From Gnomoniopsis sp. IMI 355080 (taxonomy: Eukaryota > Ascomycota > Sordariomycetes > Diaporthales > Gnomoniaceae), in assembly GCA_027946555.1 (NCBI GenBank), contig JAPEVC010000126.1, positions 1 through 64,000 on the forward strand: a stretch of 64,000 nt of DNA. Direction: 5' to 3'. The position numbers and the translations under genes are program-made. The stretch's first letter is position 1. Each line of letters opens with the position of its first letter. The notes beneath the pieces are model-generated. The model searched no databases. It saw only the letters and a list, made by a program, of their open reading frames with translations, and was not told where the DNA came from. Positions 36,046-46,445 of this stretch are shown one piece after another.

Positions 36046-36509
36046 AATAAATGGGTGCTGCGGAACACTATCACAGTATCATGATCCCCACACACGTATC
36101 CCTCTACAGGAGCATTTTGAGCATCTGCAAACATAGCATTGCAAAAGCCTTTCTGAGTGGTATGCTATATGCAAGGTACTACTAGTTCCCCTACTGTAGT
36201 CTAACTTGGTCACGAGGGTAAATATTTAGATATCCAATACGTATCATTAAAGCGAAGTGCGATTCCTACATGCCTTTCTCAGACTATCACGTGTCCATAA
36301 ATCCCACAAATCAAACAAATTACCGGAGGATTGCTATCTGCAATTTCTCGTCTCGTCTAAGTCGTCTTATCAGTGCCAAGTGGCTTGCTTGAATTCTGAG
36401 CCACTACGGCGGGTTCAATTGCCGCTGTACCCAAACGTAAATTCAGTCTTGGAATTTAGATAACTGTTCTGCATTAAAGCGTAAAGCTCCTGTAGTTCGA
36501 TGGACACTT

Positions 36510-36827
36510 TTAATTCCCGCCTACCGAATCTGGCCACGTGCGATGAAGGACACGTCTTGTCATAGATGCAGTAGGCCTGGGGTTGTAGTCAAACTCACAG
36601 GGTATTTGTGACGATGTCACTGCCCAAGGATCGTACGACAAGTCGGGGAGCTTCGGAGCTAATGATCCCAATTGGTATGAAGGTAGGAATGCAACGTGGT
36701 TCCGTCCGAAGCGTCGAGCTGTTGAAGGGCGGACTTCTGCAACTTGTGGGACATTATGATGTTGGGCTGCAAGATCGTCCCATTTGGAGACGAATGTTTG
36801 AGCGTGTGACGTCGAGCTTGGTGGACA
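36510..36827 (-). pseudogene. Possible exon or gene remnant, 105 codons without early Met
   Basis: This reverse-strand frame is open for 105 codons from after a TGA at 36828-36830 to TAA at 36510. Its composition is protein-like (SKWDDLAAQHHN, LPDLSYDPW), but the only ATG is near the 3' end. No upstream exon with a clean donor was found, so it may be a decayed gene, a missed 3' exon, or chance. Confidence 0.25.
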
Positions 36828-37228
36828 TCACATGCGAAGATGGTGCTGCGTAACTACATTTATTAACAGACTTTGGTACAGTTTGACTGTACCAGTTGTT
36901 AGTGAATGGTGAATGGCACTGATTGCTCTCAATACTCGTAATTCAGGTCTTTTGTACCATGTGGAGCACAGCCTGGAGGGACGCTTTAAGTTACTTATAC
37001 GTCCGTGTCGCTGCCAGCCTTGCCGTCAGATATCAGTTTTTGGCAAGCTGTGCTAAGAAGGTATTCCGTCGCCCTCAAGCGCCACACTCCAGGTCTCGTG
37101 ACATCTGCAAGCCCGGGGCGCAAATTTAGCAAGTGATCGTCCGACACAGGCAAATGATTTTCCATACTAATCTTTGACCGGGCAATCATTACATATGCGA
37201 AAGGAGTAGAAAAAAGCCAGTGCTATAC

Positions 37229-37232
<4 letters not shown>

Positions 37233-37265
<33 letters not shown>
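37233..37265 (+). repeat. AG dinucleotide microsatellite
   Basis: An uninterrupted run of AG repeats, 33 bp, about 430 bp upstream of the Glc8-like start codon. Confidence 0.97.
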
Positions 37266-37267
<2 letters not shown>

Positions 37268-37694
37268 CAGCTAGGAACCCCGGAAAACGGATTTTCTGGT
37301 TCATCGCAGCCCGGATCGATCAGCTCGGTTGCACTATCAAGGGTGCAGTTTCCTAGATACCCTGTGTTGACACTTCTATAATCCCTGTCACTGGTAACCC
37401 AAAGCACGAGGCTTGAACGCTAGTGGGCAGGAACCCCACTACAGCTGGAGAGTGTGACTGCATTGTGACAGCTGCCGCAAAGGCCATCAACATTCTCCAA
37501 CCTCCAACAACCTGACAACCTGCAACCTGCAACACTCCCCTCATTCACACAAACTAAGCCCAACCACCATTTCGTTCTCTCTCTTTCGATCACGCAAAAC
37601 TGCGAACGACGCAAAATCACACCACAACACAAATCGGCACAACAGCCATCAACATCATCGTAATCATCAACACCACCACACACTCATCGTAACT

Positions 37695-38579
37695 ATGGCA
37701 GCTGTTGAGGCCACCAGTCCCACCCATTCGCCCCCGCCACCCAACGCCAAGCGACCCAAGGGCATCCTCAAGAACTCATTTCAGCGCTCGCCACCAATCT
37801 CCCCCACCGCAAATAGTGGCATCCCATCTGCCGCAGCGCAAAGCATCTCCCCACCGCCCGACCTCACCGACAAAGAAGTCACCATCGAAAACACCAAGAT
37901 CAATGCCGGCCACCGCCGCTCTTCCTCAACTGCAGGCAGCCGCCCCGCCGGCTCGCGGAGGCAGTCCTCGCGCACGCCCTCCGTCGTCGATCCCAACGAG
38001 GAGCAGGACCCGCGCATCAAGTGGGACGAGGCCAACCTGTACCTTACAGAGCAGGAGCGCACTAGCACCATGAAGATTACTGAGCCCAAGACGCCCTATG
38101 CTAAGCACTACGACCCGGCCGAGGATCCGAGCGACAACGAAGATGTCGATATGGGCGAGGGTGGCAGCACCAAGAAGGGCACAGGTAGGGGTCGGGCTGA
38201 AGACGAAATTCCCGGACTGTCCCTCGGCGAACCTGAGGAGGAGGTGCCCGAGATTCAGGCAGACGAGATCGCAGTGGACGAGTTGGAGCTGGGCGGCAAG
38301 AAGCGCAAGCACAGTGGCAGTCGGGTCCATGTTGTGGATGATGACGACGACGAGGCGACAGCAGGCATGACACCTGAGGAGCGCGAGAAACATCGCAAGT
38401 TCGAGGAAATGCGGAAGAAGCACTACGAGATGAGGGACGTCTCGCAGCTACTGGGGCACCCGGAGGACCTGGACGAACTCCTAGAGGATGACGATGATGA
38501 GGGTGCCGGTGCGGGAAATGGCAGCGCCGTCCCGCCCGTGCCTCCACTGCCTGCGGGCGTGAATGGCAGGTCGGCCTAG
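37695..38579 (+). CDS. GLC8: Protein phosphatase inhibitor 2 / Glc8 homologue
   Basis: Single exon, 294 residues. The inhibitor-2 motifs appear in order: KGILKN (22-27), KWDEANL (109-115), KITEPKTPY (127-135, including the GSK3-type TP site) and RKKHYEMRD near residue 245. The rest is low complexity, Ser/Pro-rich at the N-terminus and very acidic in the last 100 residues. Inhibitor-2/Glc8 binds PP1 catalytic subunit through these motifs and modulates its activity and maturation in nucleus and cytosol. Fungal versions are usually 200-300 residues, so the length is normal. Confidence 0.92.
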   Translation: MAAVEATSPTHSPPPPNAKRPKGILKNSFQRSPPISPTANSGIPSAAAQSISPPPDLTDKEVTIENTKINAGHRRSSSTAGSRPAGSRRQSSRTPSVVDPNEEQDPRIKWDEANLYLTEQERTSTMKITEPKTPYAKHYDPAEDPSDNEDVDMGEGGSTKKGTGRGRAEDEIPGLSLGEPEEEVPEIQADEIAVDELELGGKKRKHSGSRVHVVDDDDDEATAGMTPEEREKHRKFEEMRKKHYEMRDVSQLLGHPEDLDELLEDDDDEGAGAGNGSAVPPVPPLPAGVNGRSA

Positions 38580-39167
38580 GGGCCCTGTCGCTTCATCACG
38601 CGCGTTACTTCAGCAATGCTTGATTGACAATCATGGCTTTTCCTTTTTATAATCACAATTCTTGTCTCTCTTGCCGGCTCTTGTCGGCGAAACAGGGAGC
38701 GATGGATGAGCTAGGTCTGGCGAGACTTTCTGGTAGTGAAGGGTTTTGTGGAGATTCTGCAATTCACAGAGTTGCGAATACAAAGCAACGGGACAACAGT
38801 ACATGAATGGTTGGACGGCTGTGGAAGGAACGATGATGTGGGAGGGACTACGGGGGACTGGATGCATTGCTTGATCTTCTGCTCTTTGCGAGTCATAATC
38901 AACCGAGTTCCTAATGACAGGACAGAGACTAGCAGCCAACCATGTATCTCGACGTCCACGATAAGCCCGACGGGTGCGTTAGAGGGCGGGAAGACGAGGG
39001 TGTTGAAGCATCATTTAGGAGAGCTAGGGCATTCGAGAAGTCATTTATACCATGAAGACAAACCTCCTCAATACCGTTAAATTTGGAGCATTATAGGCCG
39101 TGAAATACACTTGGCATGCACCGCGAGCCCTAAGACGCATGTCTATCCTGTCCACGAGGAGTGCGCC
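38580..39167. other. Convergent intergenic region
   Basis: About 590 bp between the 3' ends of the Glc8 and LCL2 genes. Short ORFs on either strand are not credible. It should contain both 3' UTRs. Confidence 0.65.
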
Positions 39168-39597
39168 TCATAGCAAGCCCTTCCTCGCCAATTCGACCTT
39201 CCTTGCCGCCTCGCCCGATTTGTAACCGCCCTTCGACACACAGATCCGCTGCCCATCCGCCAGCTCAACTTTGTCCTCGTGGCTGGGCCAAGGGCAGGGG
39301 CAATGGTGAGGGAAGTGTACGCACGCGAGCGTGTCAGGACATAGGTAGTTGGTGCAGTAGGCTGTTTGTATTGTTCTCGTTAGTCGCAACAGTTTGCAAG
39401 AAGGGGAGAAAGAAGATGGAATCACCTCTGTCGACTTGAGATCGGTAGTATGAGGAGTCGGATGGTACGTTCTGTTGTTGCTGTTGTTGCTGGCCACCGC
39501 CGCCGTTGCCGCCGAACATTTGCTCGAAGAAGTTGAATTGGGCACTGACGGTGCCCAGGAGGGCGAGCAAAAGCGAGATGGAGAAGAATGTGCGCAT
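39168..39597 (-). CDS. LCL2: Long chronological lifespan protein 2
   Basis: Two exons, 39597-39426 and 39361-39168, 121 residues. A signal peptide (MRTFFSISLLLALLGTVSA) precedes the family hallmark QFNFFEQMFGG and a poly-Gln run. The conserved cysteine region NYLCPDTLACVHFPHHCPC and the end KGGYKSGEAARKVELARKGLL-type terminus follow. This matches the fungal LCL2 family in length and motif order. LCL2 is an ER/secretory protein linked in yeast to ER-associated degradation and chronological lifespan; its biochemical role is poorly defined. Confidence 0.95.
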
Positions 39598-39908
39598 TGT
39601 GGTTTGCTTTCTTGACGGGAGAGGTATACTGAACGAAGTTGCTCAAGCTACAAATCGGAACAAGAATGAGGCTCGCAAATGCTGTGAAGAAGTTAGACTG
39701 TCCGTAGCCTACCTAAGTTCCATGCCCACTTCACTGCACTTCCACAAGCCAAGCTGTCCAAATCCACATCGTCATCCCTGACCACTCTTATCGCTATCAG
39801 CAACCGCTGACTAAGCTCTCGTTCCTAGCAGCAACGACATTTTTCCCTAAGCTTCAAGGTCGTCGTCACTCGCGTGAACATAAATCGCGACACACGCCTC
39901 TGACCACA
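39598..39908. promoter_or_regulatory. Divergent promoter, LCL2 and mitochondrial bL27
   Basis: About 310 bp between two start codons on opposite strands, so both promoters must lie here. No other feature recognised. Confidence 0.65.
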
Positions 39909-41433
39909 ATGCGGCTCCCCCAATTGCAGCGGCCGCTGCAGGCTGCTTGTATACATGGTGGATATAGGCCGGTCCTGGCGAGCTTCTCCCTCCCAATACG
40001 ACCCACAATCCCGACAGCGCAAGCATTACGGCCTGTAGAGGGCAGCGGCCTGGTCGAGGGCAGGCGGTACGCCAGTGTCAAATCACAGGGAGCGTACAGG
40101 ATACCGAACAAGAAGACCATCGCGAAGAAGCTGGGCGCAAAGAAGAGCGGTGGTATGTTCTGTCTTACCTCTCCTCCGCGATCAGCACGTCCTCTTCGCA
40201 TCATACCACATAAACAAAAGCACAAACTGACCCTCCACGCTTCCTCCACCAGACCAGTTCGTCATCCCCGGTAACATCATTTTCAAACAACGAGGCACGA
40301 TCTGGCATGCAGGCCAAAACGCCATCCGCGGGCGCGACCACACGATCCACGCCGCTGCTACCGGCTACGTAAAGTACTACCGCGACCCGGAAGTGCATCC
40401 GACTCGCCAATTTATTGGTGTCGCCTTCAACAAGGAGGACACGCTGCCGTACCCGAAAAAGGAGCCACGCCGGCGCAAGCTCGGGCTTGTTGCACACGTG
40501 CGCAAGGTCCGCGAGGCGCCGCGCCCTGAGATCTCGGACAGCGGGATTCCGAATAGGGTGTTGCGCAAGGCGGGGCTGTGGAATCTCGAGGCGCTCGAGC
40601 GACGGCTATGGAATGCGGATAAGCGGCGTGAGCTGCGTGAGGCTGAAGAGCAGCACGCGAGGGAGGCCAAGGCGGCATTGCGGGGATTGCCGCAGCAGGA
40701 GAAGGCCGCCGAAGCGGTCTCGAGCACCGAGGTGGCCAGCACCAGCAGCGCGCCCGGTGCAGCAACTGTAAAGACTTCCGGCTCTACGAGTCCCGATGAC
40801 TTCGCCACAGCAGCCGCTGAAGCTAGCGTATCAACGCACCCCACCATCAAACCCACCGCCAACAAATCGACCACCAACCCTGCACCCAAGAAGTTGCCCG
40901 GCGGTCAGAAAGAACGCACACGCCCCGTTACACCCGGCGAGTATCTCCAGAAATCGTGGCAGGAGCGCCGACACACAAAGGTGCTGCTACTCAACCCGCG
41001 CTCGTACGCCTACGCCGAGAGCAACGCTGCCATTGGCCGGCTGTCCTCCAAGACGATGTACAGGGCGCCTTGGAAGCTCGGTAGCCGCAAGTCGCGGTTC
41101 CGAAACCGGCGGAGGAAGGTCGTGGCGGCGGCTGCAAAGGCTAAAGCGGACAAGGAGTTTGTGAGAGCCGAGAAGGCAAAGGAGCGGCTGGCGGAGGAGA
41201 AGAAGAGGCTTGCGAAGCTGGAGAAGCAGAGGGCGAGGGGCGCGAAGAGGGCGACGGAGGCTACTGAGACTCCTGAGGCTGGAGAGGGCTCGGGCGAAAA
41301 GGCCGGGAAGCCGGTCGTTGCTGAAGAGGCCGCTCCGTCGATCGATGCTAAAAGTTCCGAGAAGCCGGCGGTAGCGAAGGAGAGCCAGAAGCCCGCGGAG
41401 ACGAAGGAGGAGAATAAGCCGACTAAGTCATAG
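39909..41433 (+). CDS. Mitochondrial large-subunit ribosomal protein bL27m (MRP7-like)
   Basis: Two exons, 39909-40152 and 40253-41433, 474 residues. The N-terminus is basic, Ser/Pro-rich and lacks acids, as in a mitochondrial targeting sequence, and ends near RRYASVKSQG. The L27 domain follows: NKKTIAKKLGAKKSG, then FVIPGNIIFKQRGTIWHAGQNAIRGRDHTIHAAATGYVKYY-type block (about residues 58-135). The C-terminal ~330 residues form the fungal mito-specific extension, with a Lys/Glu/Ala-rich coiled-coil-like tail after residue 380. It is a structural component of the mitochondrial 54S subunit near the peptidyl-transferase centre. The tail is longer than in yeast Mrp7. Confidence 0.93.
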
Positions 41434-42012
41434 GATGGATGATGTATTATACAATGAAATCGTAAGTGTCAATATGCGACATTGAAAGCAGCTGTGGGTC
41501 CAAGTTTGACATCCATCCGATGCATCAGTTCGGCTTTCATTTCTTAAATACCTACTTTGCGAACTGCGATAGCTGCATCCGTGTCTGACTGAAGTTTGAG
41601 AGATTTCGAGATTTCCCAACAATGAACGCGAGGTCTTCTGCTTATGCCAGCTGGGGTCCGAGGTGAACTTCAAGCACGTGCCTACACAACCTTGAAAGGA
41701 ACACTTCGTAGGTAGTCGTGAGACTAGTCTTCAAAAACCCTGCTGAGAGCCAAATCAGGTTCTAAGAAGGTTTCACATGTAATGATTACAGACTCATTTG
41801 CTCTGTGTCATCATGGTAGAGGTCGCTCACGGGGGCAGTGCATTGGTTTTGGAAAGGTACATGCTCATCACTGCGAACTAAAGCCATCATTCAATACATA
41901 TCTACTCTAATATGACATCGCTTACAGGATCCTCTTTTCTAAAGCCATTGCTTTCTATTTGATATTGCTGACAGTTGTTCAGCTGATCGCAACAAGAACG
42001 CCCTACCCTACT
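41434..42012. other. Convergent intergenic region
   Basis: About 580 bp between the ends of the bL27m (+) and CIA30-domain (-) genes. No gene recognised. Confidence 0.65.
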
Positions 42013-42959
42013 TTACAGCTCAAGCGATATTTGATCCATCTTGACAGCGGAAAGAGACTTAATGGTCAGGTTGAAAGGCCCATTTTGAGCACCAAAGAAA
42101 CTGCGAAACTCTGGCGTCAGCTTACAACGCCATAATGCACGGAGAAAACCTAGTTTTGAAAGGCCAAGGGAGCGAATTACACACCTCCTCATCATAAAAG
42201 CAAACCGTAACACGGCGCTCGTATTCAACGGCGGGACATCTACAATACTCCCCTGGTACGTAGCATTGAAGTCCGCCAGCGCCAGCAGGCTCTTGCCCGG
42301 TCCAGTAGGCGGCGTGAAGTCGTATTCAAAGCTCACGCTCGCCTGATTGTTGTTTGGTGGGACGTTGTCCTTGAGCGTCAACGCGTAGTCTTTACCATCC
42401 GAAGACAGCGTCTCGATGAGAATTGCGTCATATCCGGTGATGTTCACCGGCGCAAAGTCGTCGACGGTACGCTGCGAAGCGAAGCCTGCGTCGGGTCGCG
42501 GGCCGGTGACAAAGTTCAAGACGCCTGAGAACTCTGCTGTTTGCGCGTCCGGAGAGATGTTGAGGTGGGAGACCGAGGTACCGTTGCGGACACTACATAA
42601 AGGATTTTGATGTCAGTGAGCGCGCAATAATATATGAGTTCCATTTAGTCCCAGCACCCGGAATTGCTGCTCTATATCCCAATACTTCAAGGGTTTCCTA
42701 CAATGCGCCAAAGCTCAAACAGCAATACAGTTTCTGATATGTCTTGGAAAAGGCAGAATAAATGAGAAGGGCAAATGTGTTCCTACCTGTCATCTTGTGA
42801 AGTCCATTGGCTGGCCTCCCAAGGTATAGATCCACCAAACAGAGCCTCTGAATCAAAACGGGCTGCCAAGCACTCAGGGCATGGAACGGCCGCGGCGATG
42901 GTGGGAAACAACAGTAACGGCACTGTGGCCGCAATAAATGGAGAAAAAGCAACCTTCAT
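42013..42959 (-). CDS. Secreted CIA30-domain protein
   Basis: Three exons: 42959-42787, 42592-42185 and 42100-42013, 222 residues. A signal peptide of about 24 residues (AFSPFIAATVPLLLFPTIAAA) precedes a CIA30/galactose-binding-like fold with WEASQW, SHLNIS, FVTGPRPDAGFASQR, YDAILIETLSSDGKDYALTLKD and C-terminal SFFGAQNGPFNLTIKSLSAV. Classical CIA30 is a mitochondrial complex I assembly factor. This copy has a secretory signal and several N-glycosylation sequons instead, so it is more likely an extracellular member of the superfamily. Function unknown. Confidence 0.88.
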
Positions 42960-43411
42960 GGTGTCTGTGGTGGGCTCGTGAACCTTGGTTTGTAGGCTTG
43001 GAAGACAAAAATGCCACGGACTGGTCCGCGGTTTTGTATGGCATTCAGCAATAGCATGGGGCCTGGAATTTTTGCTGCCTCGGCCGGAACTATCATTTCG
43101 TTTCTGAACTTTATATAGGCGATCAGCCAATCTAGGTCTTTAACTTTACTCGTATGCAATACTTGGCGGTAGTATGCGCCAAGAGTTCTACGAACTGGGA
43201 CGGCATCGCGGGCCTGTGCGGGATTCCGGTTGATGAGATGACTGACTCATGGTAGCTGCGCTTGCTGGTATTTATCAGACTTCACAAGCCGAATTTTTAG
43301 ACACAACTACGTGAGATCACATTCGAGCACTCTGATTCAATTCCATGCATCTGCGCCTATCCAGTCGCCCTCTTTCCAAGGGAACTCACAAGTTGAATGA
43401 CACTTTCGCGA
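42960..43411. other. Intergenic region
   Basis: About 450 bp upstream of the CIA30-domain gene. No additional gene seen. Confidence 0.65.
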
Positions 43412-44989
43412 TCAGTAGCGCGAATCTTGATAGTGTTGACTGGGAGGTTGGTGCTGGTTGTAGGGGACTTGAGGCGGAGGGCCACCCTCATAGACTTGAT
43501 GCTGACCGCCTCCGCTGTATTCAAATTGCTCGTGGGATTGCTGATATGGCGGCGCGGAAGAGTGCTGCTGACCCTGGCTGTACTGGCTCTGGTTGTAGAA
43601 GTCGCTACTCTCACCACCGTGCACCGGTTGAGACTGATAATTTTGCTGGTGCAAAGGCTGCGAGGTGGCTTGATATTGCGAGTGGTGGACCGTCGCAGAC
43701 TCTTGAGGCTTGCCGACATCGACTCCTTCATTGCCAATGTCGTCGGGAACATTGATACGAACGTCTGGCAGGAACTTTCGAACCTTAGACTCGACCTTCT
43801 CTTGGACGAAAATCCAACTTTGACGCTCAAATTTCCTGTGGCCACCGTTGACGATGGACAATACGCTCTCGCGAAGAGTCGCCTGGACCTTTCGAATCAA
43901 GTTCCTGATCTTGCTGACCAGCTTTTCCTTGAGATCATCTCCTATACCCCGGCTGCCTGAAGCGCCCAGGGACTCATCGAACGGATTGCCACCAAAAAGC
44001 TTCTCCAAGGGTCCTTGAAAATGGTCGGGCAGTGCCTCAAACAGAGTCTTCTCGATAGCACCCAGGATCTTGCGGAACTCCAGCCTCACATCACGGTGGA
44101 CTTTAGCTAAGCCTGTGCTCAGTTTCCTGCTGATCACACCCGAGAACCCGTGTGCTTCCTCACTGCCCCCATCATTCTCGCCAATTGCCCGGGACGCACC
44201 CTCCTCGTGCTTTTTCTTTCCAAACAAGCCGGCAAAGTTTGAGACCATGTCAGTAATTTCACCTTTGAACCCGTCGCCCAAGTCTCGGGTCGAGGTGTTT
44301 CCTCTGAGCCACTTCTTGATATGGTCCAAAGCAATCTTGGTGAATTGCTCAGCTAGTGGAGCATGCTGCTCGCGAAGAACGGCTCCCACTTTCTCTTTGA
44401 TCTCCGGGCTGATCAGGCGAGCCTTCTCCTCAGGGTTCCGGGTGGCTTCCTTCACTTGTTCGCTGATGACTCCGAGGAGACCATCAAGAGCAAAATGCTG
44501 ACCGCCGCCACTACCACCGGAGCCAGGACGGGAGTGTTCCTGAATCGCGTCAACAGCAGCAGACAGAAACGCCTTGAAGGAGTCATTCTGTCCGGCGCCA
44601 CGAGCCTGCACCTCGAGCCCGCGTTGACCGCCACCATTGTGGCCCTCTGTCAAGTTAAAGATGTCTTGAATGTCGTCCGTGGCCTCGTCCGCAAGATTGC
44701 TGAAAGATCGAGTAATAGATGCCAGTTCGTGTGCAAAGGGCAGAGACTGGCCGCCATAAGAGTCTGGAGCGTCCTCGTTCAGTCCCCGGTCTCTTTGAGG
44801 CGCTGATGAGCTCTTCTTGTCGAATAAAGAATGAAAAGCGTCCACAATCTTGTCATCAAGACTGTCTATAGTCTTTTGTTGGAAGATGTCAATCTCCTGG
44901 ACAATCTGGGGCTGAATCTGGGGTGCGAGAGAGTCGACATAATGGTCGATCTTGTCGAAGATCACGTCAGGAATGGCGGCCCTTGACAT
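43412..44989 (-). CDS. Uncharacterised helical protein with prion-like Gln/Tyr/Ser tail
   Basis: Single exon, 525 residues from ATG at 44989; the frame continues upstream without a better ATG. Residues 1-440 look largely helical, with alternating charged and hydrophobic blocks (FDKIDHYVDSLAPQI, ELASITRSFSNLADEATDD, EIKEKVGAVLREQH, LFEALPDHFQGPLEKLFGG). Residues about 440-525 are low complexity, rich in Gln, Tyr, Ser, His, Gly and Pro, as in prion-like or condensate-forming segments. No signal peptide or membrane helix. No family recognised. Confidence 0.8.
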   Translation of the reverse strand: MSRAAIPDVIFDKIDHYVDSLAPQIQPQIVQEIDIFQQKTIDSLDDKIVDAFHSLFDKKSSSAPQRDRGLNEDAPDSYGGQSLPFAHELASITRSFSNLADEATDDIQDIFNLTEGHNGGGQRGLEVQARGAGQNDSFKAFLSAAVDAIQEHSRPGSGGSGGGQHFALDGLLGVISEQVKEATRNPEEKARLISPEIKEKVGAVLREQHAPLAEQFTKIALDHIKKWLRGNTSTRDLGDGFKGEITDMVSNFAGLFGKKKHEEGASRAIGENDGGSEEAHGFSGVISRKLSTGLAKVHRDVRLEFRKILGAIEKTLFEALPDHFQGPLEKLFGGNPFDESLGASGSRGIGDDLKEKLVSKIRNLIRKVQATLRESVLSIVNGGHRKFERQSWIFVQEKVESKVRKFLPDVRINVPDDIGNEGVDVGKPQESATVHHSQYQATSQPLHQQNYQSQPVHGGESSDFYNQSQYSQGQQHSSAPPYQQSHEQFEYSGGGQHQVYEGGPPPQVPYNQHQPPSQHYQDSRY

Positions 44990-46134
44990 GATGGTGTCTA
45001 TTGTAAAAGAAAGTGAGAACAGTAGATATGAAGAGATCGTGATACAGAGATGGGACACAATGGGCTAGAAGTTGACAACAGTCGTGAGAGTTTAGAGGTG
45101 ACCACGCTGTCGTCAGCAGGGTATACTTCGATGCCCCACCCTGCCAAGCGTGCACGTTCCAAGCTTTGTTGTTCCACGGTGAGGCCACCGACATGCAGGC
45201 TCAGCCACCTTGCCCCGTGACATACGCGCCTCCACCAATCTCATCATCTTGTTCTTCTTCAAAGTCCATATGTACAAGGGCACAATTATCATGAGGTCAC
45301 TGTTGGTGCGCGTCGTGTATTTGTGCTTCGACTGTGATAATTCCAGCCTATAAATATGACATACCTAGGTAGGTGGTTCATGGTAGTCTTCCCAGGCGTT
45401 GGCAGTGCTCACAACGGATATGCGACGACACAATGATTTTCGCAATGTGTACTACCAGTCATGTGATCTTGAGGAGAAACGTACTCGAATTGTGCCCAGC
45501 TATTCGGGTCGAAAAGGTGCGAGTCTGTCTTGCTTCGAGTTGCTTGCAACAGATGCTGGAGTGCTCTCAATATATGAATGCGGGCTGCTCCTCATCGCAT
45601 CTTGTGGGTCGATTTGACTGCCTCCCCAGATGGACTGGTGAATACCTACACATGCGCAGTTGTCCTTCAGAACAAGACTGTTACCTTTCGAAAAGCAAAT
45701 GCTAGGTGGAGACAATGCAAATGTGTCTGAAGCGGTTTTGCCCTTCCCACACACGCATGGAAAGTCACAGTGGCCTTTGACGAATGCGGTGGCAATGAGA
45801 TAATTCTAAGCGGTCTGAGACCCGCTTCACACACACTCCCGAGGTCGTGATCCATTCTCCCATGCTTCTGTGGATCTATGAAGCAATTTCTTCTGGAGAT
45901 GGGTGCACTTCCTTCCAAGAGGTCCTGCACTAAGATGGCTTCCGCATGGAATATATTGCGGGCTATGGCGACGAAGTGTGAAGAGGGAAATTTAAATTTC
46001 GCTGAATTATCGAAGCAATTACCTATGTATCGGTGGGAACACAACGGGGTATTTTGCCTGATCCCCAATGGTGTTAAACCAAATCAAAGCGAACCACCCA
46101 TAACGAGTGATGATAATGCGACGTCCATGGTCAT

Positions 46135-46445
46135 TCAAGCAGAAGACTCTTTTTTAGCTTCCGCCTTTTCAAGCGAATCATCGGCCCCAGAGGTAATTTC
46201 AGGATCAACCTCGCCCTCACCGCTATCCCCAATCGCAGCGTCAAGGGCTTCTTCGCCTACCAATCCTTCATGTGCAGCTGGGCCACTCTCTTTCGTCGCT
46301 TCGGCCTTCTCAAGTGGATCGTCCACAGCGGTGCTCGCTTCGGTGTCTATTGAGGCCGTTGAATCAATACTGAATTGGTGATCACTTGATGCAGAATTTA
46401 TGATCAGAGGGATGTCATGGGATGCTTACCCTTTGGTGGAGCCAT
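46135..46445 (-). CDS. Possible tiny acidic protein with a duplicated motif
   Basis: Tentative two-exon model, 46445-46430 and 46346-46135, 75 residues: ATG, four codons, an 83-bp intron (GTAAGC donor, AATAG acceptor), then an acidic frame. The product carries two near-identical segments, DDPLEKAEATKES and DDSLEKAEAKKES, about 45 residues apart, separated by Gly/Glu/Asp-rich sequence. Charge-rich and probably helical or disordered. The intron was chosen because it joins an ATG to the repeat frame; other splice choices are possible. No family recognised. Confidence 0.35.

Larger units (their letters stand above)
35638..37694. other. Intergenic region of about 2 kb
   Basis: Holds a perfect 16-bp palindrome containing TACCTAGGTA (36030-36045) and a 33-bp AG run (37233-37265). 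A stop-free minus-strand stretch of 106 codons lies at 36510-36827, listed separately. The last 200 bp before the Glc8 gene are CA/CT-rich, as in fungal promoter and leader regions. Confidence 0.6.

Noticed and set aside
36405..36425. T-arm-like GCGGGTTCAATTGCCGC
   Set aside because: Loop length is wrong and no D or anticodon arm lies upstream.
37926..38547. Minus-strand ORFs under the Glc8 gene
   Set aside because: Overlap fully with a gene having clear inhibitor-2 motifs.
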